Assembly (NCBI GenBank): GCA_947496235.1
Contig: CANMCE010000023.1
Coordinates: 1 to 38,166, forward strand
Length of the DNA: 38,166 nucleotides
From: an uncultured Glaciecola sp.
GTDB taxonomy: Bacteria; Pseudomonadota; Gammaproteobacteria; Enterobacterales; Alteromonadaceae
Direction: 5' to 3'
This document shows positions 1 to 9,117 of the stretch, piece by piece; the first letter of the stretch is position 1; each line of letters starts with the position of its first letter. Under the pieces are notes generated by a model. The model was not told the DNA's origin. It ran no database searches and saw only the letters and a list, made by a program, of their open reading frames with translations. A program made the position numbers and the translations under genes.

Positions 1-77
1 GCGTGCGTAGCTCAGCTGGATAGAGTACCTGGCTACGAACCAGGCGGTCGGAGGTTCGAATCCTTCCGCACGCGCCA
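1..77 (+). tRNA. tRNA-Arg (anticodon ACG)
   Basis: A complete cloverleaf is readable. The acceptor stem gcgtgcg pairs with cgcacgc, the anticodon stem cctgg/ccagg encloses the loop ctACGaa, and the T-loop is ttcgaat. G74 is the discriminator and the CCA end is encoded at 75-77. The ACG anticodon (A34 normally becomes inosine) reads CGU, CGC and CGA arginine codons. Its promoter, and any upstream tRNA copies, lie outside the window. Confidence 0.97.
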
Positions 78-117
78 CATACAAAAAAACCACCCATCGG
101 GTGGTTTTTTTGTATGT
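78..117 (+). terminator. Rho-independent terminator of the tRNA-Arg unit
   Basis: The arms at 77-95 and 99-117 are perfectly complementary around the 3-base loop atc. The GC part is ccaccc/gggtgg, followed by seven T. The A-tract/T-tract symmetry means it could work in both directions. It directly follows the tRNA CCA end, so it ends the tRNA transcript. Confidence 0.9.
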
Positions 118-160
118 GAAGCCTTTGGCAGGTGCCGAAACGGATCAGGTTTGACAAATT

Positions 161-290
161 AATAATGGAGCCGTAGTTCATTTAATAATGGAGCCGTAGT
201 TCATTCTCACCTTTAACGTAAAAAGACAAGTAACGTCCCGCTGGTTGGTGAGAATGAACTACGGCTCCATTATTTACGGCTCCATTATTT
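161..290. repeat. Palindromic repeat element with duplicated ends (MITE/REP-like)
   Basis: A 28-bp arm at 184-211 is perfectly repeated in inverted orientation at 247-274, around a 35-base centre. The outer part of the left arm is duplicated in tandem (22 identical bases at 161 and 184, period 23). The outer part of the right arm is duplicated with period 15 (261-275 and 276-290, unit beginning acggctcc). No ORF is present. The 28-bp helix would form a strong cruciform or RNA hairpin. It may be a non-autonomous mobile repeat or a REP-type element; the family is not identified. The rest of 118-516 holds only AT-rich sequence upstream of oadG. Confidence 0.8.
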
Positions 291-516
291 CTATGCAAAG
301 GCTAATTTTTCATGTATAGAAGATTCAAGCGTGGATAAGTGAATAAAAACTGTTAATTATTCGTTAAATTTGCATATATTCGCAGTTCTTTGTATAAAAA
401 ATGAATATTTTAAGTATTTATACTCTTTATGTTCTCTATTTTTGATTGAGTTTTACCAACTGTCGTGATATTTACTATGACAGATTTTTGACACTCAAGA
501 AGTAAGAGGATGGCAC

Positions 517-765
517 ATGGCTGATCAACTTTCGGAAGCAGGATTATTATTAGCAGTAGGCATGGTGGTAGTCTTTGCCTTTCTAACCTTATTAATCGGC
601 GGTATTAAGTCAATCGAAGCTTTTGTGCGTGCTTTTCCTAGTAAAGAAGAACAAGCAAATAACAATAAAAATAAAACTCAAGCGAAAGCTGCGACAGAAA
701 TAAACCCAGACATTGTGGCTGCGATAAGCACTGCTGTTCACGTACATCGACACACAACTAGATAA
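517..765 (+). CDS. oadG: Oxaloacetate decarboxylase gamma subunit (OadG)
   Basis: This is the small membrane subunit of the Na+-pumping oxaloacetate decarboxylase; it holds the alpha and beta subunits together and in known family members binds Zn2+ through its C-terminal tail. The 82-residue product has one N-terminal membrane helix (about residues 8-30, LLLAVGMVVVFAFLTLLIGG). A Lys/Asn/Gln-rich cytoplasmic stretch follows, and the tail is histidine-rich (VHVHRH), which fits Zn binding. The ATG at 517 is preceded by a purine-rich Shine-Dalgarno (taagagga). It is the first gene of oadG-oadA-oadB, 9 bases before oadA. Size and gene order match the family. Confidence 0.92.
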   Translation: MADQLSEAGLLLAVGMVVVFAFLTLLIGGIKSIEAFVRAFPSKEEQANNNKNKTQAKAATEINPDIVAAISTAVHVHRHTTR

Positions 766-774
766 GGGCTTTTT

Positions 775-2571
775 ATGTCTAATCCACTAAAGTTAACGGA
801 ACTGGTATTTCGTGACGCACATCAATCACTCTTAGCAACTCGCCTACGAATCGAAGACATGTTACCCATCGCAAAGCGCGTAGATGAAATGGGCTTTTGG
901 TCCGTAGAAACTTGGGGCGGTGCTACTTTTGATGCCTGTATACGTTATTTGGGGGAAGACCCTTGGGAACGAATTAGAGCACTGAAGGCAGCAATGCCAA
1001 ATACTAAGCAACAAATGCTATTACGAGGTCAGAACCTTTTAGGCTATCGTCATTACGCGGATGATGTTGTTGAGAAATTTGTTGAACGCGCACATGTAAA
1101 TGGTGTTGATGTTTTTAGAATTTTTGATGCAATGAATGATGTAAGAAACCTAGAAACTGCCATCGCCAGTACTATAAAGGTAGGTGGTCATGCACAAGGT
1201 ACCCTTGCATACACCGTGAGTCCAGTACATTCATTAGCCTTCTGGTTAGATATGGCGAAGAAACTAGAGGACATGGGGGTTCATTCAATTTGTATCAAAG
1301 ATATGGCGGGCCTATTAAAACCTTATGATTGTGAAGAGTTGGTCACTGAGCTTAAGCGCACGGTAACAGTCCCTATTGCAATGCAGTGTCATGCAACCAC
1401 AGGGTTAAGTACAGCGACCTACCAAAAAGCTATTGACGCTGGTATTGATATGCTAGATACCGCTATTTCTTCAATGTCGATGACCTACGGCCATTCCGCT
1501 ACTGAAACTATGGTGTCAATTGTTGAAGGAACAGAAAGAGACACTGGCATTGATTTAGAAAGTTTATCTGATATTGCAGCGTATTTTAGAGATGTTAGAG
1601 CTAAGTATGCAAAATTTGAAGGTAGCCTAAAAGGCGTTGATGCGCGTATCTTAACAGCACAGGTTCCTGGTGGCATGTTGACCAATATGGAGAGTCAACT
1701 AAAAGAGCAAGGCGCTCAAGATAAATTTGATGAGGTGTTGCAGGAAATTCCTCGTGTAAGAGAAGACTTAGGTTTTATTCCTCTAGTAACACCTACATCG
1801 CAAATTGTTGGTACTCAAGCTGTTATTAACGTGTTAACGGGTGAACGTTACAAGTCTATATCCAAAGAAACCGCAGGCGTACTCAAAGGTGAATATGGCG
1901 CTACGGCTGCTGCTGTTAATAAAGAGCTTCAAGATAGAGTGCTAGAAGGGCAGGAACCAATCACTTGTCGTCCAGCAGACTTGCTTAAACCTGAACTAGC
2001 AACTCTAGAAACTGATCTTGATGAAATAGCCAAAGAAAAATCCTTAAAGATTGCTGATGAAAAGATTGATGATGTTCTGACCTATGCTTTATTCCCACAG
2101 ATTGGATTGAAATTTCTCGAAAACCGCGACAATCCTGCGGCCTTTGAGCCTGCTCCATTAGAACCAGGAAAAGAAATAGATGCATCCTCTACATCACCTG
2201 TCGCTGGAGAAGCTGCAAGTTATGATGTAAAAGTGGAAGGTAAAGTCTATCGCGTGGAAGTGGCTGCAAGTGGTGAACTTGCGTCGATAATACCTGCGAC
2301 CGGGGCTCATCAGGCTGCTCAAATGACAACCAACACAACGCCTGCACCCGCTGCCGATGTACAGGCAATTAATTCTCCACTTGCCGGAAACATATTTAAA
2401 GTGTTGGTCAATCAAGGAGACCAAGTAGATGAAGGGGATGTTATTTTAATCCTCGAAGCTATGAAAATGGAAACAGAAGTGCGAAGCACTTGTTCGGGTA
2501 CTGTACAGTCTATTTCAATCAAAGAAGGCGACACAGTGCAAAGCGGACAAGCGTTAATGGCAATAGGTTGA
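775..2571 (+). CDS. oadA: Oxaloacetate decarboxylase alpha subunit, biotin-carrying carboxyltransferase (OadA)
   Basis: This cytoplasmic subunit moves the carboxyl group of oxaloacetate to a protein-bound biotin, giving pyruvate; carboxybiotin is then decarboxylated by OadB. The 598-residue protein begins with a TIM-barrel carboxyltransferase domain (motifs [13 protein letters not shown] near residue 14 and CIKDMAG near 173). A conserved PYC/OADA middle region follows, then a Thr/Ala/Pro linker (about 512-527) and a C-terminal biotinyl domain with the biotin site EAMKMETE about 37 residues from the end. It lies 9 bases after oadG and 10 before oadB, so the three genes should be cotranscribed. 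The length is typical. The homologous pyruvate carboxylase B subunit is excluded by the oadG and oadB neighbours. Confidence 0.95.
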   Translation: MSNPLKLTELVFRDAHQSLLATRLRIEDMLPIAKRVDEMGFWSVETWGGATFDACIRYLGEDPWERIRALKAAMPNTKQQMLLRGQNLLGYRHYADDVVEKFVERAHVNGVDVFRIFDAMNDVRNLETAIASTIKVGGHAQGTLAYTVSPVHSLAFWLDMAKKLEDMGVHSICIKDMAGLLKPYDCEELVTELKRTVTVPIAMQCHATTGLSTATYQKAIDAGIDMLDTAISSMSMTYGHSATETMVSIVEGTERDTGIDLESLSDIAAYFRDVRAKYAKFEGSLKGVDARILTAQVPGGMLTNMESQLKEQGAQDKFDEVLQEIPRVREDLGFIPLVTPTSQIVGTQAVINVLTGERYKSISKETAGVLKGEYGATAAAVNKELQDRVLEGQEPITCRPADLLKPELATLETDLDEIAKEKSLKIADEKIDDVLTYALFPQIGLKFLENRDNPAAFEPAPLEPGKEIDASSTSPVAGEAASYDVKVEGKVYRVEVAASGELASIIPATGAHQAAQMTTNTTPAPAADVQAINSPLAGNIFKVLVNQGDQVDEGDVILILEAMKMETEVRSTCSGTVQSISIKEGDTVQSGQALMAIG

Positions 2572-2581
2572 GGTAGCGGTT

Positions 2582-3712
2582 ATGGATAAGTTAATGACGC
2601 TGTGGCAAAGCACAGCGCTACCTCACTTCGAAATTGGCCAAGTCATAATGATGTTGGTTGGCTGTGTATTACTTTATTTAGCCATCGTAAAAAAGTTTGA
2701 GCCTTTACTGCTTATTCCTATAGGTTTTGGGGCCTTGCTGACCAATATCCCTTTAGCTGGCTTTAGCGAAGAAGGCGGATTATTGTACTACGTCTACCAT
2801 GTAGGTATTGATACTGGGGTTTTCCCACTTCTTATCTTTATGGGCGTTGGCGCTATGACAGATTTTAGCGCCCTTATTGCCAATCCTCGTATGTTGTTAC
2901 TTGGCGCCGCCGCTCAATTTGGCATTTTTGCCACACTCTTTGGCGCCATCATGCTAAACGCTATTCCAGGTTTCGAGTTTAGTCTTAAAGATGCTTCTGC
3001 AATTGCCATAATAGGGGGAGCAGATGGACCAACAGCTATCTTTTTAGCTTCGAAGTTAGCACCTGAGCTTTTAGGTGCAATTGCCGTTGCTGCCTATTCT
3101 TACATGGCGTTAGTGCCTATCATTCAGCCGCCAATAATGAAAGCCTTGACCAGTGAAGAAGAACGTAAATTGCCTATGGCACAACTCAGGATTGTGAGTA
3201 AAAAAGAAAAAATTCTTTTTCCTATGGCTGTTTTGATGCTGACATTGATTTTCCTTCCATCGGCTACACCGCTTGTTGGCATGTTCTGTTTTGGAAATCT
3301 TTTAAAAGAGTGTGGAGTAGTTGATCGATTGAGTAATACGGCGCAAAACGAACTGATCAATACAGTGACAATTTTTCTTGGGTTAGCCGTAGGCTCCAAG
3401 TTAAGCGCTGATAAATTTTTGACGGTTGAGACCCTCGGGATTTTGGCTTTAGGTGCTGTTGCTTTTGGTATAGGAACAGCTGCTGGTGTGTTAATGGCCA
3501 AGGTTATGAACAAATTCAGTAAGGATAATATTAACCCATTAGTAGGGGCTGCAGGCGTATCCGCTGTGCCTATGGCGGCAAGGGTGGTAAACAAAGTCGG
3601 CCTAGAAGCTAATCCTCATAACTTCTTACTAATGCATGCTATGGGCCCCAATGTTGCCGGCGTATTAGGCAGTGCCGTAGCCGCTGGTATTCTGCTCGCG
3701 CTGGTGGGTTAA
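2582..3712 (+). CDS. oadB: Oxaloacetate decarboxylase beta subunit, Na+ pump (OadB)
   Basis: This integral membrane subunit decarboxylates carboxybiotin and uses the released energy to export Na+. The 376-residue protein is hydrophobic almost throughout, with about nine membrane segments. It carries the family signature [10 protein letters not shown] (about residues 147-156), whose aspartate is the Na+-binding and catalytic residue in known OadB proteins. A second polar re-entrant region is seen near [11 protein letters not shown] (about 325-335). Length and gene order are standard. No U-tailed terminator follows the stop; instead there is a sigma-54-like promoter and an inverted repeat, so some read-through into the next gene is possible. 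Confidence 0.95.
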   Translation: MDKLMTLWQSTALPHFEIGQVIMMLVGCVLLYLAIVKKFEPLLLIPIGFGALLTNIPLAGFSEEGGLLYYVYHVGIDTGVFPLLIFMGVGAMTDFSALIANPRMLLLGAAAQFGIFATLFGAIMLNAIPGFEFSLKDASAIAIIGGADGPTAIFLASKLAPELLGAIAVAAYSYMALVPIIQPPIMKALTSEEERKLPMAQLRIVSKKEKILFPMAVLMLTLIFLPSATPLVGMFCFGNLLKECGVVDRLSNTAQNELINTVTIFLGLAVGSKLSADKFLTVETLGILALGAVAFGIGTAAGVLMAKVMNKFSKDNINPLVGAAGVSAVPMAARVVNKVGLEANPHNFLLMHAMGPNVAGVLGSAVAAGILLALVG

Positions 3713-3729
3713 AAGCAAAACAAAGTTGT

Positions 3730-3746
3730 TTGGAACACAATTTGCA
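3730..3746 (+). promoter_or_regulatory. Candidate sigma-54 (-24/-12) promoter for the usher-like cluster
   Basis: The sequence ttggaacacaatttgca has GG at 3732-3733 and GC at 3744-3745 with exactly 10 bases between, as in the consensus YTGGCACG-N4-TTGCW; two of the conserved bases differ. A start near 3757 would leave an untranslated leader of about 30 bases before the GTG at 3787. If real, the cluster needs a sigma-54 activator bound upstream, inside the end of oadB. This is a single motif match, not proven. Confidence 0.5.
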
Positions 3747-3781
3747 TTCGGATAGCTAAATCCAGTATCCGAGTGTAAATT
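3739..3781 (+). other. 16-bp inverted repeat just before the usher start codon
   Basis: Arms 3739-3754 and 3766-3781 pair completely, with two G-T wobbles, around an 11-base loop. No T-run follows, so it is not a normal terminator. It ends 5 bases before the GTG start and overlaps the -12 element of the sigma-54-like promoter. It could be a protein-binding palindrome, or an mRNA hairpin on read-through transcripts from oadB. Confidence 0.6.
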
Positions 3782-3786
3782 GACGC

Positions 3787-6700
3787 GTGCAAAACAACAC
3801 TAAAAATGTCGCATATATAATTAAACAAACAATAGTCTCGTTGTCTATTGCGCTTTGCATTGCGTTGCCGGTTTATTCTCAATCACCCTCTGAAGCCCAA
3901 GGTAGTGCCTTAAGATATGCAGACGGAGAAGAGCTACTATTCTCTCTTATTGCTGATAAATACCTATATGGTGAAGTCTACACCATTGTTAAAGATAATC
4001 ATTATTATATCCTTTTAGATGACTTTACCAATTCTGCTGGTTTTGCTATCAAAAACTTAAGTACTTCGGCAAGTGTGGAATATGCAGGTTGGTGGGCAAC
4101 CCAAGATAACACCTTTAGTTTAAAAGCCAGCCCGGATATCACCAATATTCAAAGCTATCCAGCAGGAGCTATCGCTTTTGTAGACGTTAATGGCAATGCA
4201 GGATTTTTAACCGAACAAGATTTAATCATTCAAGGCGATGAACTATTTGTACGTTCGGACGTGCTGGCGGAATGGTTTAAAGCGAGTTTTACCTTTGATG
4301 AAGAACGACTAGAGCTCTTATCAAAAAATGAAGTGTTGTGGCCGTTTCAACAAGCTAAAAAAAGGAAAGCCACTAAATTATATAGTTCAAATCGCGTTGG
4401 TGACGCAAAAGAACAGCATCACGATTTTGGTTATGCCTTAAGATCGCCGCAAACGATGGATTTGGTTACTACGGTACAAGGCCGAAGAGTCGAAAGTGAG
4501 GATCGTGATTTTAATGCTGGTTATAATTTACTTGGTCGGCAGGATTTGCTCGGTCTTTCAGCTGGATTTTATTTTGCAGGTAATGACGACGATATAGTCA
4601 ACCAAGGTACCCTAGATTTTAACAAGTATTGGTTAGATGGAAATTCTGGTCCTCTAGGGATGACTAATTTAAACTTTGGGGATATTCAGCCTGTTAGGGT
4701 TGGGCGAGAATCAAGTTCTCTTAGCCGAGGCGTGGCAATTTCAAACAAACCACTAAATAATGAAACCTTGCAGGAGCAAGCAAATATAACAGGGCTTGTT
4801 CAGGCAGGATGGGATGTAGAGCTTTATCAAAACGGTATTTTAGTCGCACAAGCCTTTGATCAACAAAGCGGTCGGTATGAGTTTTTAGATATTCCATTAT
4901 ATTCAGGACTAAATGAATTTGAGATTGTGAAATATGGTCCTCAAGGTCAGGTTGAAAGAGAGACCCAGGAAAAGGTATTAAGTGCTTCTTTCAGCGATAG
5001 TTTCACTCCATTTTATGAAATATCCATAAGCCAAAACAACGAAACACTGTTTAATTTTCAAGATGTTTCTGAATTGGCAGTACAAGATTATGCATTAAAT
5101 GGTCGTTACGATATGGCCATAGCTGACAACTTTTCGGTTAATCTTGGACACAGTCTTCGATTTGGCTCTGAAGCAATAGACAATACATACACTGCAGGGT
5201 TCGCTTACCGACCTTTCGAACGTTTGATGCTGAATTTTGATTATCGTTATTTAGAAAATAACTCTCATTCTATGGAATTTGCCGCTCGAACTGCATTTTG
5301 GGGGCAAACTATGGCCGCAAGGCTTGGTGTCATCAAGGATACAACTGAGAGTAGAAACGAAGATGTAGGTTACAATTCATCTTTTTCAATATCCGGTAGT
5401 TTACTAACAAGCGAATGGTTAAAGATATTTCAACAAACGGATTTACGTTATTCAAAAAACCTAACGGGTACGCAAGCAATAGCAGCAGTTAATCGTCTTT
5501 CACTGCAATTTAAAAAGGTGTCCTTAAATCACAGCTTGAGTTATCAAAATACGGAAGATGAATTTGGCAACACCGAAGACCGTACTATAGGTAATTTAAG
5601 TTTAGTGTCTCCAATTGGTAGAGTGTTTACCCGGGCAGGTATTGCATACTCGAAAGAAGTGGATGAAAGTTTTGATATTGATTCAGCTTTTATTGCGACC
5701 AATTGGTACGCCTTTAATAAAGTATCTCTGCGTGCTGAAATTGCACATTCTTTTGCTGTAGAAAATACACGTTATAGCTTAGGTGTTGATTGGAAGAGTG
5801 ATCTTTACGCACTTAACGCGAGGATAGAACATTCAGACTTATTTGACACATCAATAATGTTGAGTGCAAGAATTTCTATGTCTGAAGCACCAACTGAATT
5901 TGGTTATATTCAAGATAGGTTATCCCTAGCCAATACTGGCACCATACTGGTTCGTGTTTACCATGATGTAAATAACAACAGGGTTTATGATGCTGACGAT
6001 ATTGCGCTTCCCGAAGTTAAGGTTGAAGCACCTCAAGCAAGAAAGGTAGCCGATACAGACGTGATTGGTATCGCGCAGCTAGATAACCTTCGTAATTTTA
6101 ACAAAACAGATATTAAGTTAGACAGAACAACCATTAGCGATCCTTTACTTATTCAATCAACTATAGACACTTCGGTAACTCCTCGACCTGGACTCGTTGC
6201 ACTGGTTAATTATCCTTTATTAGAAGGAGGAGAAATAGAAGGTGAGGTATCTTACGTTGATCAATACGGTCGAGTGCAATTGGTGCCGAATGTACCTATA
6301 GAAATTAGAGATGCTAAAGGTAAAATTGTCTATCGCATAAAGTCCGGGTTTGACGGTTACTATTATTTCTTTGGATTACTACCCCACAATTATTCGCTGA
6401 CAATAAATAAAGACTTTTTGTTAGAAAATGCGTTTACAGATTTTGAACCTATGGCGTTAAATGTTGCCGAGCAAGGCATGCAGTTTTTTGATTTCAATAT
6501 TAAGTTAAATAAAAAACAAAGCATGGAGGGCTATGTTGTTCATTCTGGTAAGTTTGAAACTGCCACCTATCTCAACTTATATTATGAAGTGGTATCAAAT
6601 AAATTGTCTGCACTGAATCAAAATATTAGTGTTTCTCCTTTTCAGCATAAGTTCAATGATAACACTTTAACTTTAGGACTAAGCTTCGTCAGTGATAAAC

Positions 6701-6792
6701 AAGATGCCGACTTCCTTTGTGAACAATTAAAACAAATCCTATCTGATTGCCAGATCAGTTCCCATACCGTTTATTTTGCAAATAATAAGTAG
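3787..6792 (+). CDS. Usher-like outer-membrane beta-barrel protein with C-terminal SPOR-like domain
   Basis: Probable outer-membrane channel of a chaperone-usher-type export system. The 1001-residue product has a signal peptide (cleavage near AlaLeuProValTyrSer, about residue 31) and an N-terminal periplasmic domain (about 40-195). A long region of alternating beta strands ending in aromatic residues follows (about 210-710). It includes an usher-like segment, GWDVELYQNG...GLNEFEIVKYGPQGQ (about 340-400). Next come two Ig/carboxypeptidase-regulatory-like modules (about 715-890), the first with an acidic DVNNNRVYDADD loop like the Ca2+ loops of SdrD B repeats. The last 85 residues look like a SPOR domain (YVVHSGKF... 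and DADFLCEQLKQ...DC). The GTG start is the only reasonable one ahead of the signal peptide, but it has no clear Shine-Dalgarno. The downstream lipoprotein, chaperone and DUF4402 genes support the role. The usher assignment is inferred; the barrel and secretion features are seen. Confidence 0.7.
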   Translation: MQNNTKNVAYIIKQTIVSLSIALCIALPVYSQSPSEAQGSALRYADGEELLFSLIADKYLYGEVYTIVKDNHYYILLDDFTNSAGFAIKNLSTSASVEYAGWWATQDNTFSLKASPDITNIQSYPAGAIAFVDVNGNAGFLTEQDLIIQGDELFVRSDVLAEWFKASFTFDEERLELLSKNEVLWPFQQAKKRKATKLYSSNRVGDAKEQHHDFGYALRSPQTMDLVTTVQGRRVESEDRDFNAGYNLLGRQDLLGLSAGFYFAGNDDDIVNQGTLDFNKYWLDGNSGPLGMTNLNFGDIQPVRVGRESSSLSRGVAISNKPLNNETLQEQANITGLVQAGWDVELYQNGILVAQAFDQQSGRYEFLDIPLYSGLNEFEIVKYGPQGQVERETQEKVLSASFSDSFTPFYEISISQNNETLFNFQDVSELAVQDYALNGRYDMAIADNFSVNLGHSLRFGSEAIDNTYTAGFAYRPFERLMLNFDYRYLENNSHSMEFAARTAFWGQTMAARLGVIKDTTESRNEDVGYNSSFSISGSLLTSEWLKIFQQTDLRYSKNLTGTQAIAAVNRLSLQFKKVSLNHSLSYQNTEDEFGNTEDRTIGNLSLVSPIGRVFTRAGIAYSKEVDESFDIDSAFIATNWYAFNKVSLRAEIAHSFAVENTRYSLGVDWKSDLYALNARIEHSDLFDTSIMLSARISMSEAPTEFGYIQDRLSLANTGTILVRVYHDVNNNRVYDADDIALPEVKVEAPQARKVADTDVIGIAQLDNLRNFNKTDIKLDRTTISDPLLIQSTIDTSVTPRPGLVALVNYPLLEGGEIEGEVSYVDQYGRVQLVPNVPIEIRDAKGKIVYRIKSGFDGYYYFFGLLPHNYSLTINKDFLLENAFTDFEPMALNVAEQGMQFFDFNIKLNKKQSMEGYVVHSGKFETATYLNLYYEVVSNKLSALNQNISVSPFQHKFNDNTLTLGLSFVSDKQDADFLCEQLKQILSDCQISSHTVYFANNK

Positions 6793-6912
6793 ATTTGGAT
6801 CGGTATTTGCAAAATCCACCTTGTAAGGTCAAAACTGTCAAAATTAACCATTTTTTGTCGGGTTTTTGACTCTTGGAAATTAATTAATAAGCCATGCAAA
6901 GGTGGACAAACT

Positions 6913-7824
6913 ATGAAATTGACACAACAACTACCCAAGTTATTAGTACTTTCTTTAGTACTGACGTTGAATGGTTGTCTACTTACTGATGAATTTAAAA
7001 CAGAATTAATTTCTAATTACAATCAGGAAAAATACGGTAGTGACGAGAAAGGGCGCTTTACCAAACAGGAAATCGAAGACAATATTGCCGATTTTAAAGC
7101 CCTAAAACCAGATATCGCTAGACTTATTGCATTAGAGTCAGATTTAGCCTATTTATCTCAAACACTGAAAGAGCAAGATAAACCTTCTTTTATTCCCAGC
7201 GATGAGACCACAACAAGTGAAGGACTACCTGAACTGGGAGAATTAATAGTCAATCAAGCTTCGACACCAATAAAAAATGTCACACCTAGTACAAGTGATG
7301 TAGATAAATTCAGTAAAGCTGCAGATGCTTCCGGAAATAATAAAGTTAAAGTGCAATCAGCTGCTCCAGTGATGAGTGTTGGCGATACTTCTCAAACAAT
7401 AGCAGAAGTGGATGCTAAATTTTCAAATGCTAATGCAGTTAATAGCCGTCAAAACTCGATGCAGCCTAATGCATCCAGTAGTGAGCAGCTTGTTAAATTT
7501 CAACCGGCTAGCTCAGCATCAATAGATAGTTTTAGTTCAGATAAATGTGCAACTAGTACATCAGGCACCTTTGCGATTCACCTAGCTTCATTTTCCACTA
7601 TGAATAGTGCTAAGACAGGTTATAAGCAACTAGTGGAAAAATATAAAGATGATATCTGTGGCTTAAGTCCTAAAGTCGCTGAAGTTAAAGTCAGAGATAA
7701 AACGTTTTTATCGTTACGTTTAGGGCCAATTAAAACTAAAGATGATGCCATGCAGGTGTGCAAACAAATTAAATCTCAAGGTGATTATTGCGCCAGTGCC
7801 AAGTTTGAAGGCAGTACCTTATAA
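6913..7824 (+). CDS. SPOR-domain outer-membrane lipoprotein of the usher cluster
   Basis: The 303-residue product starts with a lipoprotein signal peptide ending in the lipobox LNGC (Cys about residue 22) followed by Leu, which favours outer-membrane sorting. A short helical region (to about 90) and a low-complexity Ser/Ala/Asn/Gln linker (about 95-210) follow. The C-terminal SPOR domain (about 218-300) has the pattern FAIHLASF...LRLGPIKTKDDA with a cysteine pair. SPOR domains bind peptidoglycan glycan strands lacking stem peptides. It sits 120 bases after the usher-like gene, has a clear ribosome-binding site (aaaggtgg), and is followed after 2 bases by the DUF4402-like gene. Likely role: tethering the exporter to the cell wall. 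That role is inferred; lipobox and SPOR are seen. Confidence 0.75.
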   Translation: MKLTQQLPKLLVLSLVLTLNGCLLTDEFKTELISNYNQEKYGSDEKGRFTKQEIEDNIADFKALKPDIARLIALESDLAYLSQTLKEQDKPSFIPSDETTTSEGLPELGELIVNQASTPIKNVTPSTSDVDKFSKAADASGNNKVKVQSAAPVMSVGDTSQTIAEVDAKFSNANAVNSRQNSMQPNASSSEQLVKFQPASSASIDSFSSDKCATSTSGTFAIHLASFSTMNSAKTGYKQLVEKYKDDICGLSPKVAEVKVRDKTFLSLRLGPIKTKDDAMQVCKQIKSQGDYCASAKFEGSTL

Positions 7825-7826
7825 AA

Positions 7827-8318
7827 ATGGCTAACAAGATGACTTGGAAAATTCGACTTTGTTATTTATTGATCACAAGCCTGCTAGCTATTTGTTCTTT
7901 TGTCAGTCATGGTCAAGAAATAATAGAAGTAACGCCTTTATCTTTTGGTTCCGTGGCTGTGCTGGATAACTCTTCAGTCGGGCATATTGAAGTCGACTCT
8001 TTAGGCAATATTAGTATTAGTACCAACTTTGCTGTGTTAGAGCCTCCGCAATATGGAGAGTTTCGTTTAGTGGATTATCCGGTAAACGCTAACTTATTTG
8101 TTACCGGCGGTATTGTACAAGCGCAAACCACCAGTGACGCATTTTCCCCAGAGCAATTTACCTTAACCGCTGTTAATACAGTTTCTGTTATTAATATAGG
8201 CAGCGATGGGACTGCATTATTGCGCGTTGGGGGAAGATTAGAAACCTCAGGTTCAGGTAGCTTAGTGTTTGGTGATACCACCTACAGCTGTCGTTTAGTT
8301 ATTACTGTTAATTATTAA
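7827..8318 (+). CDS. Small secreted DUF4402-like subunit (minor or tip pilin candidate)
   Basis: The 163-residue protein has a signal peptide (about 1-29, ending SHG-Q) followed by a beta-rich domain. It resembles DUF4402: an N-terminal LSFGSVAVLD strand, a central TLTAVNTV region, the block LRVGGRLETSG, and a C-terminal CRLVITVNY strand. DUF4402 proteins are secreted Ig-like subunits often found with chaperone-usher genes. It lacks the longer alternating repeats of the 9278-9889 protein and shows ordinary codon use, so it is more likely a minor, adaptor or tip subunit. The start lies 2 bases after the lipoprotein stop without an obvious Shine-Dalgarno, suggesting translational coupling. Confidence 0.65.
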   Translation: MANKMTWKIRLCYLLITSLLAICSFVSHGQEIIEVTPLSFGSVAVLDNSSVGHIEVDSLGNISISTNFAVLEPPQYGEFRLVDYPVNANLFVTGGIVQAQTTSDAFSPEQFTLTAVNTVSVINIGSDGTALLRVGGRLETSGSGSLVFGDTTYSCRLVITVNY

Positions 8319-8331
8319 GGAAGTTCAGTTT

Positions 8332-9117
8332 ATGCGAATAGTAATTTTTCTTTCAATTTTATTATTTTGTCAGAACATTTTTGCCAATCTACTTATTTCA
8401 CCAACTAGAGTAAATTTCGATAATAGAGAAAGGATGAAAGAAGTTATTCTTATCAATACTACCACCAAGGCTAGAGTCTATAGAATTGAGTGGGGTGAAT
8501 ACTTAGCCTTGGAAGAGGGTGGTTATAAAGAGTTTGAGGAGCCCATTGCTGAAGTTTCAGCCCTCAGTCCTTACGTTAGAATGACACCCAGACAAGTCCG
8601 CCTAGGACCAGGTGAAAGACAAACGATAAAACTGCAACTGCGTAAAAAGGGTAGCATGACAGACAGCGAATATCGTTCGCATTTGAAATTCATTGCACTG
8701 CCGCCTGAAGACGAGACTATACCTGAAGATACATCAGAAGGTATGAAGATGAAGATCAATATGTTGGTGAGTTATAGCATTCCGGTTGTTTATCAACCAA
8801 AAAAGCTCCATGTTGAAGCGTCTGTTGTTGAATATTCTATAGATAGAAGAAATGATGGCGGTGCTGATTTAAAACTTACGTTGGCTAAAAGAGGTGAGCA
8901 ATCTGCCTACGGCCGTTTAGAAATTTATACCAAAGATGGGCAAAGAGTTGGATTAGCAAATAACATCAGTATATTTAAAGAACTCGACCGCGCAAAGACA
9001 ACTGTTAGAATTCCAGAGTACGCCCAGTATGCCAATCAGAGTGAATTTGTTTTGAAGTACATTGGTGAGAAAGAGCACAGTGGAACTGTGTTCATAGACC
9101 AAAAATTGCGTATGTAA
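8332..9117 (+). CDS. PapD-like periplasmic pilus chaperone
   Basis: The 261-residue product has a signal peptide (about 1-18) and a two-domain Ig-like chaperone fold. The N-terminal domain begins LLISPTRVNFDNRERMKEVILIN, and PYVRMTPRQVRLGPGERQTIKLQLR (about 81-105) matches the F/G-strand region that donates a strand to subunits. A second beta domain (about 145-261) follows. Such chaperones fold subunits in the periplasm and deliver them to the usher. A good Shine-Dalgarno (aaggaag) lies upstream. It sits between two DUF4402-type genes, its probable clients. The length slightly exceeds classical PapD (about 215 mature residues). Confidence 0.82.
   Translation: MRIVIFLSILLFCQNIFANLLISPTRVNFDNRERMKEVILINTTTKARVYRIEWGEYLALEEGGYKEFEEPIAEVSALSPYVRMTPRQVRLGPGERQTIKLQLRKKGSMTDSEYRSHLKFIALPPEDETIPEDTSEGMKMKINMLVSYSIPVVYQPKKLHVEASVVEYSIDRRNDGGADLKLTLAKRGEQSAYGRLEIYTKDGQRVGLANNISIFKELDRAKTTVRIPEYAQYANQSEFVLKYIGEKEHSGTVFIDQKLRM

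Noticed and set aside
1485-3594. Open frames on the minus strand across oadA and oadB
   Set aside because: They lie wholly within strongly supported genes and show no recognisable protein features.
6816-6905. Long-range pairing of ccacctt with the lipoprotein ribosome site aaggtgg
   Set aside because: Seven bases at about 75 bases distance is likely to be chance without comparative support.
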